Shown: one piece after another, positions 6,174 to 13,292 of the stretch
Numbering within the stretch: position 1 is the stretch's first letter
Layout: each line of letters opens with the position of its first letter
Assembly: GCA_041161065.1 (NCBI GenBank)
Contig: JBEAVE010000037.1
Location: 1-16,483 of the forward strand
Direction of reading: 5' to 3'
DNA: 16,483 nt
Source: DYRG01 sp041161065
GTDB taxonomy: Bacteria; Pseudomonadota; Gammaproteobacteria; Beggiatoales; Beggiatoaceae
The notes under the pieces: generated by a model
Told to the model about the DNA's origin: nothing
The model's database searches: none
What the model saw: only the letters and a program-made list of their open reading frames with translations
Translations under genes and position numbers: made by a program

Positions 6174-7598
6174 ATGGGAAAGCCCACTGGTTTTTTAGAA
6201 ATCGCCCGCCACGATCGCAGTTACGCCCCCGCCACTGAACGTTTGCAGCATTATCAAGAGTTTGTGATTCCGTTGGAGGAATCGGCGATTCGTGATCAAG
6301 GCGCGCGCTGCATGGATTGCGGGATTCCGTTCTGTCATCAAGGTTGCCCCGTTAATAACATTATTCCCGATTGGAACGATTTGGTTTATCAAGGAAATTG
6401 GCGCGCCGCGCTGGATGTGTTGCATTCGACAAACAATTTTCCTGAATTGACAGGGCGAATTTGTCCCGCGCCGTGCGAAGAAGCCTGCACATTGAATTTG
6501 ACCGACGCACCCGTGACAATCAAAACCATCGAGTGCGCAATTGTCGATAAAGGTTGGGAAAATGGCTGGATTCAACCGCAAATCCCCGCCCAACGCACCG
6601 ACAAAAAAATCGCCATTGTCGGATCAGGTCCCGCCGGTTTAGCCTGTGCGCAACAACTCGTTCGCGCGGGTCACGATGTCACGGTGTTCGAAAAAAATGA
6701 TCGAATTGGCGGATTGTTGCGTTACGGGATTCCCGATTTTAAACTCGATAAACACTTGATTGATCGGCGAATTGCTCAAATGCAAGCGGAAGGCGTGACG
6801 TTTCGCCCGAATTCTCACATTGGCAGCACGGCTTTTCCCGCTAAAAAACTCCTCGAAAAATACGACGCGATCGTCTTGGCAGGCGGATCAGAACAACCGC
6901 GCGATTTACCCGTCAAAGGTCGACAATTGCAAGGCATTCATTTTGCGATGGATTTTCTCCGCCAACAAAACAAATCCAACGCCGGCGATCCGATTACCAA
7001 TCCCATTTCTGCTACCGGCAAACACGTCATTGTGATCGGCGGCGGCGACACGGGTTCGGATTGCATTGGCACGTCGAATCGGCAAAAAGCGGCTTCCGTC
7101 ACGCAAATCGAAATTCTCCCGCACCCCCCTGAAAAACCCGCTAAATTAACCGTTTGGCCCCATTATCCCATGCGAATGCGCACGTCGTCGTCACATTTGG
7201 AAGGCTGCACCCGCGATTGGAGCGTGATGACCAAAGGCTTTTCGGGAGAAAACGGCAAAATCACTACAATTCACCTCGCCCGCGTCGATGCGCAATTAAA
7301 AGAAATTCCCAATTCTGAGTTTGACTTGCCCGCCGACTTGGTGTTTTTGGCGATGGGATTTGTCAATCCGATTTACGCGGGATTATTGGAAGATTTGGGC
7401 GTGGCTCTCGACGGGCGCAACAACGTCAAAGCAACCACCGACGGATCAAACGCTTATCACACCTCAATTCCCCAAATTTTCGCGGCAGGCGATATGCGGC
7501 GCGGACAATCATTGGTGGTGTGGGCGATCCGCGAAGGGCGACAATGCGCGCGTTCCGTCGATGAATATTTAATGGGCGCGTCGACGCTTCCTCGCTAA
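6174..7598 (+). CDS. gltD: Glutamate synthase (NADPH) small subunit
   Basis: The 474-residue product is the beta subunit of NADPH glutamate synthase, which passes electrons from NADPH through FAD and Fe-S clusters to the GltB subunit for glutamate formation from 2-oxoglutarate and glutamine. N-terminal cysteines CMDCGIPFCHQGC (C46, C49, C54, C58) and CPAPCEEAC (C97, C101, C105) fit the two [4Fe-4S] sites. The FAD-binding motif GSGPAG lies at 150-155 and the NADPH-binding motif GGGDTGSD at 289-296. The C-terminal FAAGDMRRGQSLVVWAIREG segment is diagnostic. Length is typical (about 470). The ATG has AGAGG at 6162-6166. The usual partner gltB is absent: upstream lies divergent uppP and downstream a terminator. 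GltD-like proteins can also act in other oxidoreductases, but similarity here is to true GltD. Confidence 0.93.
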   Translation: MGKPTGFLEIARHDRSYAPATERLQHYQEFVIPLEESAIRDQGARCMDCGIPFCHQGCPVNNIIPDWNDLVYQGNWRAALDVLHSTNNFPELTGRICPAPCEEACTLNLTDAPVTIKTIECAIVDKGWENGWIQPQIPAQRTDKKIAIVGSGPAGLACAQQLVRAGHDVTVFEKNDRIGGLLRYGIPDFKLDKHLIDRRIAQMQAEGVTFRPNSHIGSTAFPAKKLLEKYDAIVLAGGSEQPRDLPVKGRQLQGIHFAMDFLRQQNKSNAGDPITNPISATGKHVIVIGGGDTGSDCIGTSNRQKAASVTQIEILPHPPEKPAKLTVWPHYPMRMRTSSSHLEGCTRDWSVMTKGFSGENGKITTIHLARVDAQLKEIPNSEFDLPADLVFLAMGFVNPIYAGLLEDLGVALDGRNNVKATTDGSNAYHTSIPQIFAAGDMRRGQSLVVWAIREGRQCARSVDEYLMGASTLPR

Positions 7599-7655
7599 TT
7601 TTCTCGAGATGTATAGAAAAGTAGGTGTTTCTGTATTGAAAAACCTAAACATAAG

Positions 7656-7686
7656 ACCACCAATCTTTCAAGGACTGGTGGTTTTT
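7656..7686 (+). terminator. Rho-independent terminator after gltD
   Basis: ACCACCA (7656-7662) pairs with TGGTGGT (7676-7682), extendable by two pairs across one mismatch, and runs into TTTTT (7682-7686). It ends gltD transcription and separates it from folC. Confidence 0.85.
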
Positions 7687-7722
7687 ACAACTTAACTTGC
7701 TCTAAATAACGGGAGAAAAAAA

Positions 7723-8937
7723 CTGAACAAAACTTTATTTGAATGGTTAGCATGGCAAGATCAATTACATTGGCAATCAATTGATTTAGGATTAGAACGC
7801 AGCCAAATCGTTGCGCGCCGTTTGAATTTGTTAAAACCTGCTTTCCACATCATTACTGTCGCGGGAACAAATGGTAAAGGATCGAGTGTGGTTATGCTCG
7901 ATAATATTTACCGTTCGGCGGGGTATTCTGTGGGAAGATATACCACCCCACATTTATTACATTATAACGAAAGAATTGTGATTAATGGCAAAACGATTAG
8001 TGATGAAGAACTCTGTGGTGCATTTGAAGCAATTGAAGAACAACGCGGTGCAGTTTCTTTAACTTCTTTTGAATACGGAACATTAGCAGCGGTGTGGTTG
8101 TTTCAACAATACAAAGTGGATTTAGCTCTTTTAGAAGTAGGCATGGGTGGGCGTTTAGATACCGTGAATCTTTGGGACGCTGACGCAGCATTAATCACAG
8201 CAATTGATATTGATCACGCAGCATTTTTGGGTAATGATCGGGAGAGCATTGCCAAAGAAAAAGCTGGCATTATGCGCTTTCAAAAACCCGCGATTTGTTC
8301 CGATCCGAATCCGCCGTTAAGTTTATTGAATTATGCTAAACAAATTGATGTGCCATTAGCGGTTTTTCAGCGCGATTTTTGGCTTGAAGAAAATTATAAA
8401 CAACTATTATTAGATTTTCCCGCTTATCAATTACAAAATGCAGCGGGCGTTGTTCAAATGGTAAAGGTTTTGAATAAGATTTTGCCCATTAAAGAAAATG
8501 CGATTACAACAGGCTTAAAGAACTTCTCTTGGACGGGGCGATTTCAAATGATAGCAGCCCCTTTTGAATGTATTATCGATGTGGCGCATAATCCGCAGGG
8601 AGCAAACGTGTTATGTGAAGCCTTGCAAAAAAGGGTTTGTCGGGGAGAAACGTTTGCATTGGTGGGTATGTTAAAAGATAAAGATATTTTGAATACGTTA
8701 AAAGAAATGTTGCCGGTTGTTGATCATTGGAAAGTGGCGGATTTGAAAGGCGCGCGCGGGACATCTGCCGAGAAATTAGTGGAACATTTACAGTTATTAG
8801 GGATAACAACGGTTCAAAGCTATTCAACTGTTTGGGCGGGTTATCAACAACTTTTATTAGAACTTAACCCATTAGATCGGTTGATTATTTTTGGATCATT
8901 TTCCACTGTTGCGGAGATTTTACAGGGTATTAAGTAA
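7723..8937 (+). CDS. folC: Bifunctional folylpolyglutamate synthase / dihydrofolate synthase, likely CTG start
   Basis: FolC adds glutamate to dihydropteroate and to folates (ATP-dependent, Mur-ligase fold, cytoplasm). With the start proposed here the product has 404 residues. Evidence: P-loop GTNGKGS at about 48-54, GMGGRLDTVN (ligase domain), a DIDHAAFLG segment, and a DVAHNPQGA motif in the C-terminal domain. The stretch LHWQSIDLGLERSQIVARRL, upstream of the first TTG (7822), aligns with the conserved FolC N-terminus, so translation must begin before 7822. The frame is open back to a TAA at 7693-7695, and the only suitable codon with a ribosome-binding site is CTG at 7723, 7 bases after GGGAG (7711-7715). 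No ATG, GTG or TTG lies between. Composition is more AT-rich than gltD. It stands alone, not in the common accD-folC-cvpA setting. Confidence 0.9.
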   Translation: MNKTLFEWLAWQDQLHWQSIDLGLERSQIVARRLNLLKPAFHIITVAGTNGKGSSVVMLDNIYRSAGYSVGRYTTPHLLHYNERIVINGKTISDEELCGAFEAIEEQRGAVSLTSFEYGTLAAVWLFQQYKVDLALLEVGMGGRLDTVNLWDADAALITAIDIDHAAFLGNDRESIAKEKAGIMRFQKPAICSDPNPPLSLLNYAKQIDVPLAVFQRDFWLEENYKQLLLDFPAYQLQNAAGVVQMVKVLNKILPIKENAITTGLKNFSWTGRFQMIAAPFECIIDVAHNPQGANVLCEALQKRVCRGETFALVGMLKDKDILNTLKEMLPVVDHWKVADLKGARGTSAEKLVEHLQLLGITTVQSYSTVWAGYQQLLLELNPLDRLIIFGSFSTVAEILQGIK

Positions 8938-8946
8938 AATTTAGTT

Positions 8947-8952
8947 TATAAT
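8947..8952 (+). promoter_or_regulatory. Candidate -10 box for the thioredoxin gene
   Basis: A perfect TATAAT sits 55 bases before the trx ATG, immediately after folC. No convincing -35 lies at 16-18 bases; TTTACA at 8919-8924 is 22 bases away. Separate transcription of trx from here is plausible but unproven. Confidence 0.35.
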
Positions 8953-9007
8953 GCGGTTTCTTACGGCAAATACCCCCATTTGAAACTGAAAAAAGGAGCA
9001 ATATCGC

Positions 9008-9379
9008 ATGGCAACCATTGAATTAACCGAAGATAACTTTAACGATACGATCCAAAACAACGCCATGGTGTTGGTGGATTTTTGGGCGAGCTGGTGTCAG
9101 CCATGCCAATCGTTCGCGCCTGTTTTCGAAGCCGCTGCCGCGAAAAACCCCGACATCGTGTTCGCCAAAATCAACACCGAACAACAACAGGCTTTGGCGG
9201 GGCATTTTGGCATTCGGTCAATTCCTACGTTGATGATTTTCCGTGATCAAATCATTATTTTTTCGCAAGCGGGGGCATTACCTGCCGCTGCTCTCGACGA
9301 GGTGATCGGGAAAGCCAAAGCCTTAGATATGGACGCGGTGCGCGACGAGATTGCTAAACAGGAAGCCGCTAATTCCTAA
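9008..9379 (+). CDS. Thioredoxin-family protein with CQPC active site
   Basis: This 123-residue cytoplasmic thioredoxin-fold protein carries the active site W29-C30-Q31-P32-C33 and the cis-proline loop SIPT (P73). The canonical thioredoxin dipeptide is Gly-Pro. Gln-Pro is unusual and would be expected to change redox potential and partner choice. The core (about 1-105) has normal thioredoxin length; a charged C-terminal tail of about 15 residues (DMDAVRDEIAKQEAANS) is extra. The ATG follows AAGGAG (8993-8998) at 9 bases. It is bounded by its own candidate -10 box and a downstream terminator, so it is probably monocistronic. Its position next to the truncated ftsQ suggests it came there by rearrangement. 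Whether it is the main thioredoxin or a specialised paralogue cannot be told. Confidence 0.85.
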   Translation: MATIELTEDNFNDTIQNNAMVLVDFWASWCQPCQSFAPVFEAAAAKNPDIVFAKINTEQQQALAGHFGIRSIPTLMIFRDQIIIFSQAGALPAAALDEVIGKAKALDMDAVRDEIAKQEAANS

Positions 9380-9409
9380 CCCTTTCTTGCTGTTTTTCCC
9401 AATTAAAAG

Positions 9410-9437
9410 CCGATTCATTCAAATGATTCGGTTTTTT
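9410..9437 (+). terminator. Rho-independent terminator after the thioredoxin gene
   Basis: CCGATTCAT (9410-9418) pairs with ATGATTCGG (9423-9431) with one T-T mismatch, a short loop, and a TTTTTT run (9432-9437). The ftsQ-like sequence begins almost immediately after the T-run. Confidence 0.8.
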
Positions 9438-9439
9438 GT

Positions 9440-9604
9440 TCGATAACGGTAAAAAAAACGGGTGTCGAACGGCTAATCCTTAGAAGGGGTAAAGATTTTC
9501 AGGCGCAACGCTTGCAACGCCTGCTAAAATGGTATCCCAATCTGTTTCCGCACGCAGTCAGCCCTGATTTGCGTTATCCTCGCGAAATAGCAGTCGGTTT
9601 TTAA
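9440..9604 (+). pseudogene. ftsQ: 5'-truncated ftsQ remnant (C-terminal about 54 codons)
   Basis: In the frame ending with TAA at 9602-9604, the DNA directly upstream of ftsA encodes a peptide with FtsQ C-terminal features. These are LILRRGKDFQAQRLQRLLKW followed by YPNLFP, and an ending SPDLRYPREIAVGF, comparable with the LxLG+.....RL.RF...YP.L and VDLRY..G.AV pattern of FtsQ proteins. FtsQ lies immediately before ftsA in most gammaproteobacteria, and the stop-to-start gap (14 bp, with the ftsA ribosome site over the stop) looks like an inherited operon junction. There is no in-frame ATG or GTG, and the POTRA and membrane parts are absent: 5' of about 9440 the sequence is the trx terminator. 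The remnant may persist because it carries ftsA expression signals. I inferred this by eye, without an alignment. Confidence 0.65.
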
Positions 9605-9618
9605 GGAATTCTAAAAAA

Positions 9619-10848
9619 ATGGCAAAAGATAAAAATTTAATTGTCGGATTGGACATCGGGACATCGAAAGTGGCGGCGATTGTTGGCGAAGTGTCTGATA
9701 ATGAAGTCGAAATTATTGGGATCGGACAGCACCCGTCCCGAGGCTTAAAACGCGGCGTGGTGGTTAATATCGACTCGACCGTCCAATCGATTCAACGCGC
9801 CGTCGAAGAAGCCGAATTGATGTCGGGCTGCGAAATCCACTCCGTTTATGCGGGCATCGCGGGCAGCCACATTCGAAGCATGAATTCGCACGGGATCGTC
9901 GCCATCAGAAATAAAGAAGTCATTCAAGACGATGTGGATCGAGTGATCGATGCCGCGCGCGCCGTCCCGATCTCCGCCGATCAAAAAATTATCCACATTA
10001 TCCCCCAAGAATTTATCATCGACAGCCAAGAAGGCATTCGTGAACCCATTGGCATGTCGGGGATTCGCCTCGAAGCCAAAGTCCACATTGTGGGTGCGGC
10101 AATGAGCGCGGCGCAAAACATCGTGAAATGTGTGCAATTGTGCGGATTGGAAGTCGATGACCTGATTTTGGAACAACTCGCGTCAAGCGCAGCCGTTTTA
10201 ACTCCCGACGAAAAAGATTTGGGCGTGTGTTTGGTCGACATCGGCGGCGGCACAACCGACATCGCCATTTTTACCGAAGGATCAATCCGTTTCACATCAG
10301 TCATTCCGATCGCGGGAGATCAAATTACCAACGATATTGCAGTGGCGATGCGCACCCCAACCCAATACGCCGAAGAAATCAAATTGAAATACGCTTGTGC
10401 GTCGGTGAAATTAACCAATCCCGACGAAATGATTGAAGTGCCGAGCGTGGGCGCGCGTCCGCCGAGATTGCTTTCACGACAAACCCTCGCCGATGTCGTC
10501 GAACCTCGATATGAAGAAATCTTAAAACTCGTGCAAAGTGTGGTGCGTCGAAGCGGATACGAAGATTTGATCGCGGCGGGCATCGTTTTAACCGGCGGCA
10601 CTGCCAAAATGGACGGCGCAATCGATTTAGCGGAACATGTTTTCAAAATGCCGGTGCGATTGGGATCGCCGCGTTACATTGCGGGATTGGTCGATGTCGT
10701 GCGCAGCCCAATTCACGCAACGGGCGTGGGTTTGTTGTTATTTGGCAACCAACACCGCCACGAACGCCGCAATGATCTCTCCGTTCATCACCCTTCCAAC
10801 AAATCCTTATTTGGAAAAGTGAAAGGCTGGTTTCAAGGAAACTTTTAA
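9619..10848 (+). CDS. ftsA: Cell division protein FtsA
   Basis: FtsA is the actin-like membrane tether of FtsZ that recruits later division proteins. The 409-residue product has the phosphate-1 motif GLDIGTSK (10-17), the 1C subdomain (about 85-160), and phosphate-2 DIGGGTTD (207-214). It also has the adenosine motif LTGGTAKMDG and a C-terminal amphipathic helix (LFGKVKGWFQGNF, 397-409) that binds the inner membrane. Length is close to the E. coli protein (420). The ATG follows AAGGA at 9603-9607, rather distant (11 bases). It is preceded by a truncated ftsQ and a terminator, so its promoter must lie within about 180 bp upstream; I could not identify a good one. ftsZ follows after 119 bp, in the same orientation. 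Confidence 0.97.
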   Translation: MAKDKNLIVGLDIGTSKVAAIVGEVSDNEVEIIGIGQHPSRGLKRGVVVNIDSTVQSIQRAVEEAELMSGCEIHSVYAGIAGSHIRSMNSHGIVAIRNKEVIQDDVDRVIDAARAVPISADQKIIHIIPQEFIIDSQEGIREPIGMSGIRLEAKVHIVGAAMSAAQNIVKCVQLCGLEVDDLILEQLASSAAVLTPDEKDLGVCLVDIGGGTTDIAIFTEGSIRFTSVIPIAGDQITNDIAVAMRTPTQYAEEIKLKYACASVKLTNPDEMIEVPSVGARPPRLLSRQTLADVVEPRYEEILKLVQSVVRRSGYEDLIAAGIVLTGGTAKMDGAIDLAEHVFKMPVRLGSPRYIAGLVDVVRSPIHATGVGLLLFGNQHRHERRNDLSVHHPSNKSLFGKVKGWFQGNF

Positions 10849-10859
10849 TCGTTTATAAT
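10831..10859 (+). promoter_or_regulatory. Candidate sigma70 promoter for ftsZ
   Basis: TTTCAA (10831-10836) and a perfect TATAAT (10854-10859) are separated by 17 bases. The -35 overlaps the last codons of ftsA and the -10 lies just past its stop, giving an ftsZ leader of about 100 nt. The -35 is weak (3/6). Confidence 0.5.
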
Positions 10860-10911
10860 GGGCGAAATGGTAATTTTTAAGTGAACAAATTTGCTGAGTG
10901 TGGCAAAATAG

Positions 10912-10943
10912 TTGCTTAGAGCAAACAACTGCCGACGGTCGGC
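10912..10943 (+). promoter_or_regulatory. Two dyad-symmetric elements in the ftsZ leader
   Basis: TTGCTtagAGCAA (10912-10924) and the near-perfect palindrome GCCGACgGTCGGC (10931-10943) lie side by side, just before the strong AGGAGG (10953-10958) of ftsZ. They could be protein-binding operators or small RNA hairpins affecting ribosome access. No known consensus was recognised. Confidence 0.4.
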
Positions 10944-10967
10944 GAGGCGCAGAGGAGGTTCTCAATC

Positions 10968-12206
10968 GTGTTTGAATTAGTGGATACCTACAGCCAAAAT
11001 GCTGTGATCAAAGTAATGGGTATCGGGGGTGGCGGTGGCAATGCGGTCGAACATATGCTGGCGGGCAGCATCGAGGGCGTGGAGTTTGTCGTCGCCAACA
11101 CCGATGCGCAGGCGTTGCGTAACTCGTCCGCCCGAACGGTGCTGCAATTGGGCACGGATGTCACCAAAGGGCTCGGCGCAGGCGCGAATCCTGACATCGG
11201 CGAACAAGCCGCCCTCGAAGACCGTGAACGCATCATCAGCGTCCTCGAAGGCACGGATATGGTCTTTTTAACCGCTGGAATGGGCGGCGGAACAGGCACT
11301 GGCGCAACCCCCGTCATCGCCCAAGTCGCCAAAGAAATGGGTATTTTGACCGTCGCCGTCGTCACCAGACCGTTCCCCTTCGAAGGCAAACGCCGCGCCC
11401 TCATCGCCGAAGAAGGCATCAAACGTTTAAGCCAACACGTTGATTCTCTTATTATTATTCCCAACGAAAAACTCCTTCTCGTGTTAGGGCGAGACACCTC
11501 TCTTTTGGATTCGTTCAAAGCCGCCAACAACATTTTGTACAGCGCGGTGCAAGGCATTTCTGAATTAATTACCCGCCCGGGTTTAATCAACGTCGATTTC
11601 GCGGACGTGTCGACCGTCATGCAGGAAATGGGCATGGCAATGATGGGCACAGGGCGCGCAACCGGCGAAGATCGAGCACGTCGTGCGGCGCAAGAAGCGA
11701 TTTCCAGCCCATTATTGGAAGATATCGATTTAAGTGGCGCGCGCGGCATTTTGGTCAATTTGACCGCTGGTTTAGATGTCACGATTGGCGAATTGGAAGA
11801 AATGGGCGACATTATCGAGGAATTTGCGTCTGACGAAGCGACAGTGGTGGTGGGATCGGTGATCGATCCTGAAATGAAAGATGAAGTGCGTGTGACGGTG
11901 ATTGCAACGGGGGTTCAGCGGGGTTATAAACGCTCTGCCGCGCCCGCACAACCCGAAAAATCCGCGCCTCAACAACCACCCGCCCATTCTCGAGAAAAAG
12001 TGTCGCCAATGCCCCCGATTTCTGCCGTGCCTTCAACGCCTCCCAAACGCGAACGTGCCGATCTCGACTATGTCCATTTAGAACGCCCCACGTTGTTGCG
12101 CCGCCATCAAGATTCCCCCAAAGAATCCGCGCACGCCAAAGATAAAGATAACGATTATCCTGAAATTCTTGATATTCCAGCATTTTTGCGCCGACAAGCC
12201 GACTAA
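10968..12206 (+). CDS. ftsZ: Cell division GTPase FtsZ
   Basis: FtsZ is the tubulin-like GTPase that forms the division ring. The 412-residue product has the nucleotide-binding loop GIGGGGGNAV (18-27), the NTDAQAL segment, the tubulin signature GGGTGTG (106-112), and the T7 synergy loop N208-V-D210-F-A-D213 that completes the GTPase site of the next subunit. A variable, proline- and charge-rich linker (about 318-395) leads to the conserved C-terminal peptide DIPAFLRRQAD that docks to FtsA and ZipA. The start is GTG, with AGGAGG (10953-10958) at 9 bases, giving MFELVDTYSQNAVIKVMGIG as in relatives. The 119-bp gap to ftsA contains a candidate promoter and dyads, so ftsZ may be set independently of ftsA. 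A terminator follows. Confidence 0.98.
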   Translation: MFELVDTYSQNAVIKVMGIGGGGGNAVEHMLAGSIEGVEFVVANTDAQALRNSSARTVLQLGTDVTKGLGAGANPDIGEQAALEDRERIISVLEGTDMVFLTAGMGGGTGTGATPVIAQVAKEMGILTVAVVTRPFPFEGKRRALIAEEGIKRLSQHVDSLIIIPNEKLLLVLGRDTSLLDSFKAANNILYSAVQGISELITRPGLINVDFADVSTVMQEMGMAMMGTGRATGEDRARRAAQEAISSPLLEDIDLSGARGILVNLTAGLDVTIGELEEMGDIIEEFASDEATVVVGSVIDPEMKDEVRVTVIATGVQRGYKRSAAPAQPEKSAPQQPPAHSREKVSPMPPISAVPSTPPKRERADLDYVHLERPTLLRRHQDSPKESAHAKDKDNDYPEILDIPAFLRRQAD

Positions 12207-12221
12207 TATCACCCTAATTAA

Positions 12222-12261
12222 GCCGTTTTTCCTTTCCTTAAAATCGAGAAACGGCATTTTT
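12222..12261 (+). terminator. Rho-independent terminator after ftsZ
   Basis: GCCGTTTTTC (12222-12231) pairs with GAGAAACGGC (12246-12255) over 10 bp including one G-T wobble, followed by ATTTTT. It separates ftsZ from lpxC, although read-through is common at this junction in related bacteria. Confidence 0.8.
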
Positions 12262-12289
12262 CATTAACGCTTTTCTTTATTTCAACTTC

Positions 12290-12303
12290 GGGGTTTCTAC
12301 CCC
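12290..12303 (+). promoter_or_regulatory. Small GC hairpin directly upstream of the lpxC ribosome-binding site
   Basis: GGGGtttctaCCCC forms a four-pair GC stem with a six-base loop, ending 2 bases before the GGCGGAG ribosome site (12306-12312). It could modulate lpxC translation or mRNA stability. It is too short to be certain. Confidence 0.3.
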
Positions 12304-12321
12304 TTGGCGGAGATGCCCATA

Positions 12322-13239
12322 ATGATAAAACAACGTACCCTAAAAAACACCATTCGCGCCACTGGCGTAGGCTTACACACGGGTCAAAAGATTTTCATGA
12401 CCTTGAAACCCGCCCCGATTGATACGGGGATTGTGTTTCGCCGCGTTGATTTGAAACCCGCCGTTGAAATCCATGCCCGCGCGGAAAATGTCGGCGATAC
12501 CCGTTTGTCGACAACCTTATGCAAAGGCGATGTCCGTATTTCTACCGTTGAGCATTTGCTCTCCGCATTAGCAGGTTTAGGTGTTGATAATGCTTACATC
12601 GAAGTGACCGCCCCAGAAATCCCAATTATGGACGGCAGCGCAGGACCTTTTGTCTTTCTATTGCAATCCGCCGACATCGAAGAACAAAATGCCCCGAAAC
12701 GTTTTATTCGTGTTAAACGTCCTATTGAAGTTAAAATGGGCGATAAATGGGCAAAATTTGAACCTTATCAAGGCTTTAAGGTTTGTTTTAGCATCGATTT
12801 CAAACACCCCGTCTTCAAACGCAGCACCCAAAAAGTTGAAGTGGATTTCTCAAAAACTTCCTTTATCAAAGAAGTTAGCCGCGCGAGAACATTTGGCTTT
12901 ATGCACGAAATAGAATTGCTCAGAGAACAACAACTCGCGTTAGGTGGCAGTTTAGATAACGCCGTTGTCATGGACGAATACCGCGTTTTGAACGAAGACG
13001 GGCTAAGATACGAAGACGAATTTGTTAAACACAAAGTATTAGATGCAGTGGGCGATTTGTATTTGTTAGGATATAGTTTAATTGGTGCATTTGTTGGGCA
13101 TAAATCAGGACACGAATTAAACAACTTGTTATTAAGAACTTTATTAGCGGATCAAAACGCATTTGAATTGGTTTCTTTTGATTCTGAAAAAGCGGCGGCA
13201 GATTTGAATATCTTTTTGCAACCCGCCTTAGCTTTGTAA
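12322..13239 (+). CDS. lpxC: UDP-3-O-acyl-N-acetylglucosamine deacetylase
   Basis: LpxC performs the committed step of lipid A synthesis: zinc-dependent deacetylation of UDP-3-O-acyl-GlcNAc in the cytoplasm. With the ATG at 12322 the protein is 305 residues, the same as the E. coli enzyme, and starts MIKQRTLKNTIRATGVGLHT. Six codons further upstream there is an in-frame TTG (12304), but family alignment and the GGCGGAG site (12306-12312) favour 12322. Zinc ligands H78 (STVEH), H237 and D241 (KHKVLDAVGD) and the catalytic H264 (GHKSGHELNN) are all present, as is the PIMDGSAGPF motif (101-110). It follows ftsZ, as in the classical dcw order, and is convergent with ftsW. Base composition falls from about half GC in the first third to clearly AT-rich near the end. 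Confidence 0.97.
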   Translation: MIKQRTLKNTIRATGVGLHTGQKIFMTLKPAPIDTGIVFRRVDLKPAVEIHARAENVGDTRLSTTLCKGDVRISTVEHLLSALAGLGVDNAYIEVTAPEIPIMDGSAGPFVFLLQSADIEEQNAPKRFIRVKRPIEVKMGDKWAKFEPYQGFKVCFSIDFKHPVFKRSTQKVEVDFSKTSFIKEVSRARTFGFMHEIELLREQQLALGGSLDNAVVMDEYRVLNEDGLRYEDEFVKHKVLDAVGDLYLLGYSLIGAFVGHKSGHELNNLLLRTLLADQNAFELVSFDSEKAAADLNIFLQPALAL

Positions 13240-13251
13240 TCACTTTCCTTT

Positions 13252-13292
13252 AGAAAATTAAAGAAATCTACAGTTATTTCTTTGCATTTTCT
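13252..13292. terminator. AT-rich bidirectional hairpin between lpxC and ftsW
   Basis: AGAAAAT (13252-13258) pairs with ATTTTCT (13286-13292), and AAAGAAAT (13260-13267) pairs with ATTTCTTT (13276-13283). Together they form a long stem with one small internal bulge and an 8-base loop. It fills the gap between the two convergent genes and overlaps the ftsW stop. The stem is nearly all A-T, so terminator strength is uncertain. Confidence 0.45.

Noticed and set aside
9500..9523. CAGGCG...CGCCTG inverted repeat with two CAACGC copies before ftsA
   Set aside because: It is explained by the QRLQRL-type coding repeat of the ftsQ remnant, and pairing is limited to six bases.
10988..11812. 274-codon minus-strand ORF opposite ftsZ
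   Set aside because: It lies wholly inside ftsZ, has low-complexity composition typical of antisense frames, and shows no recognisable domain.
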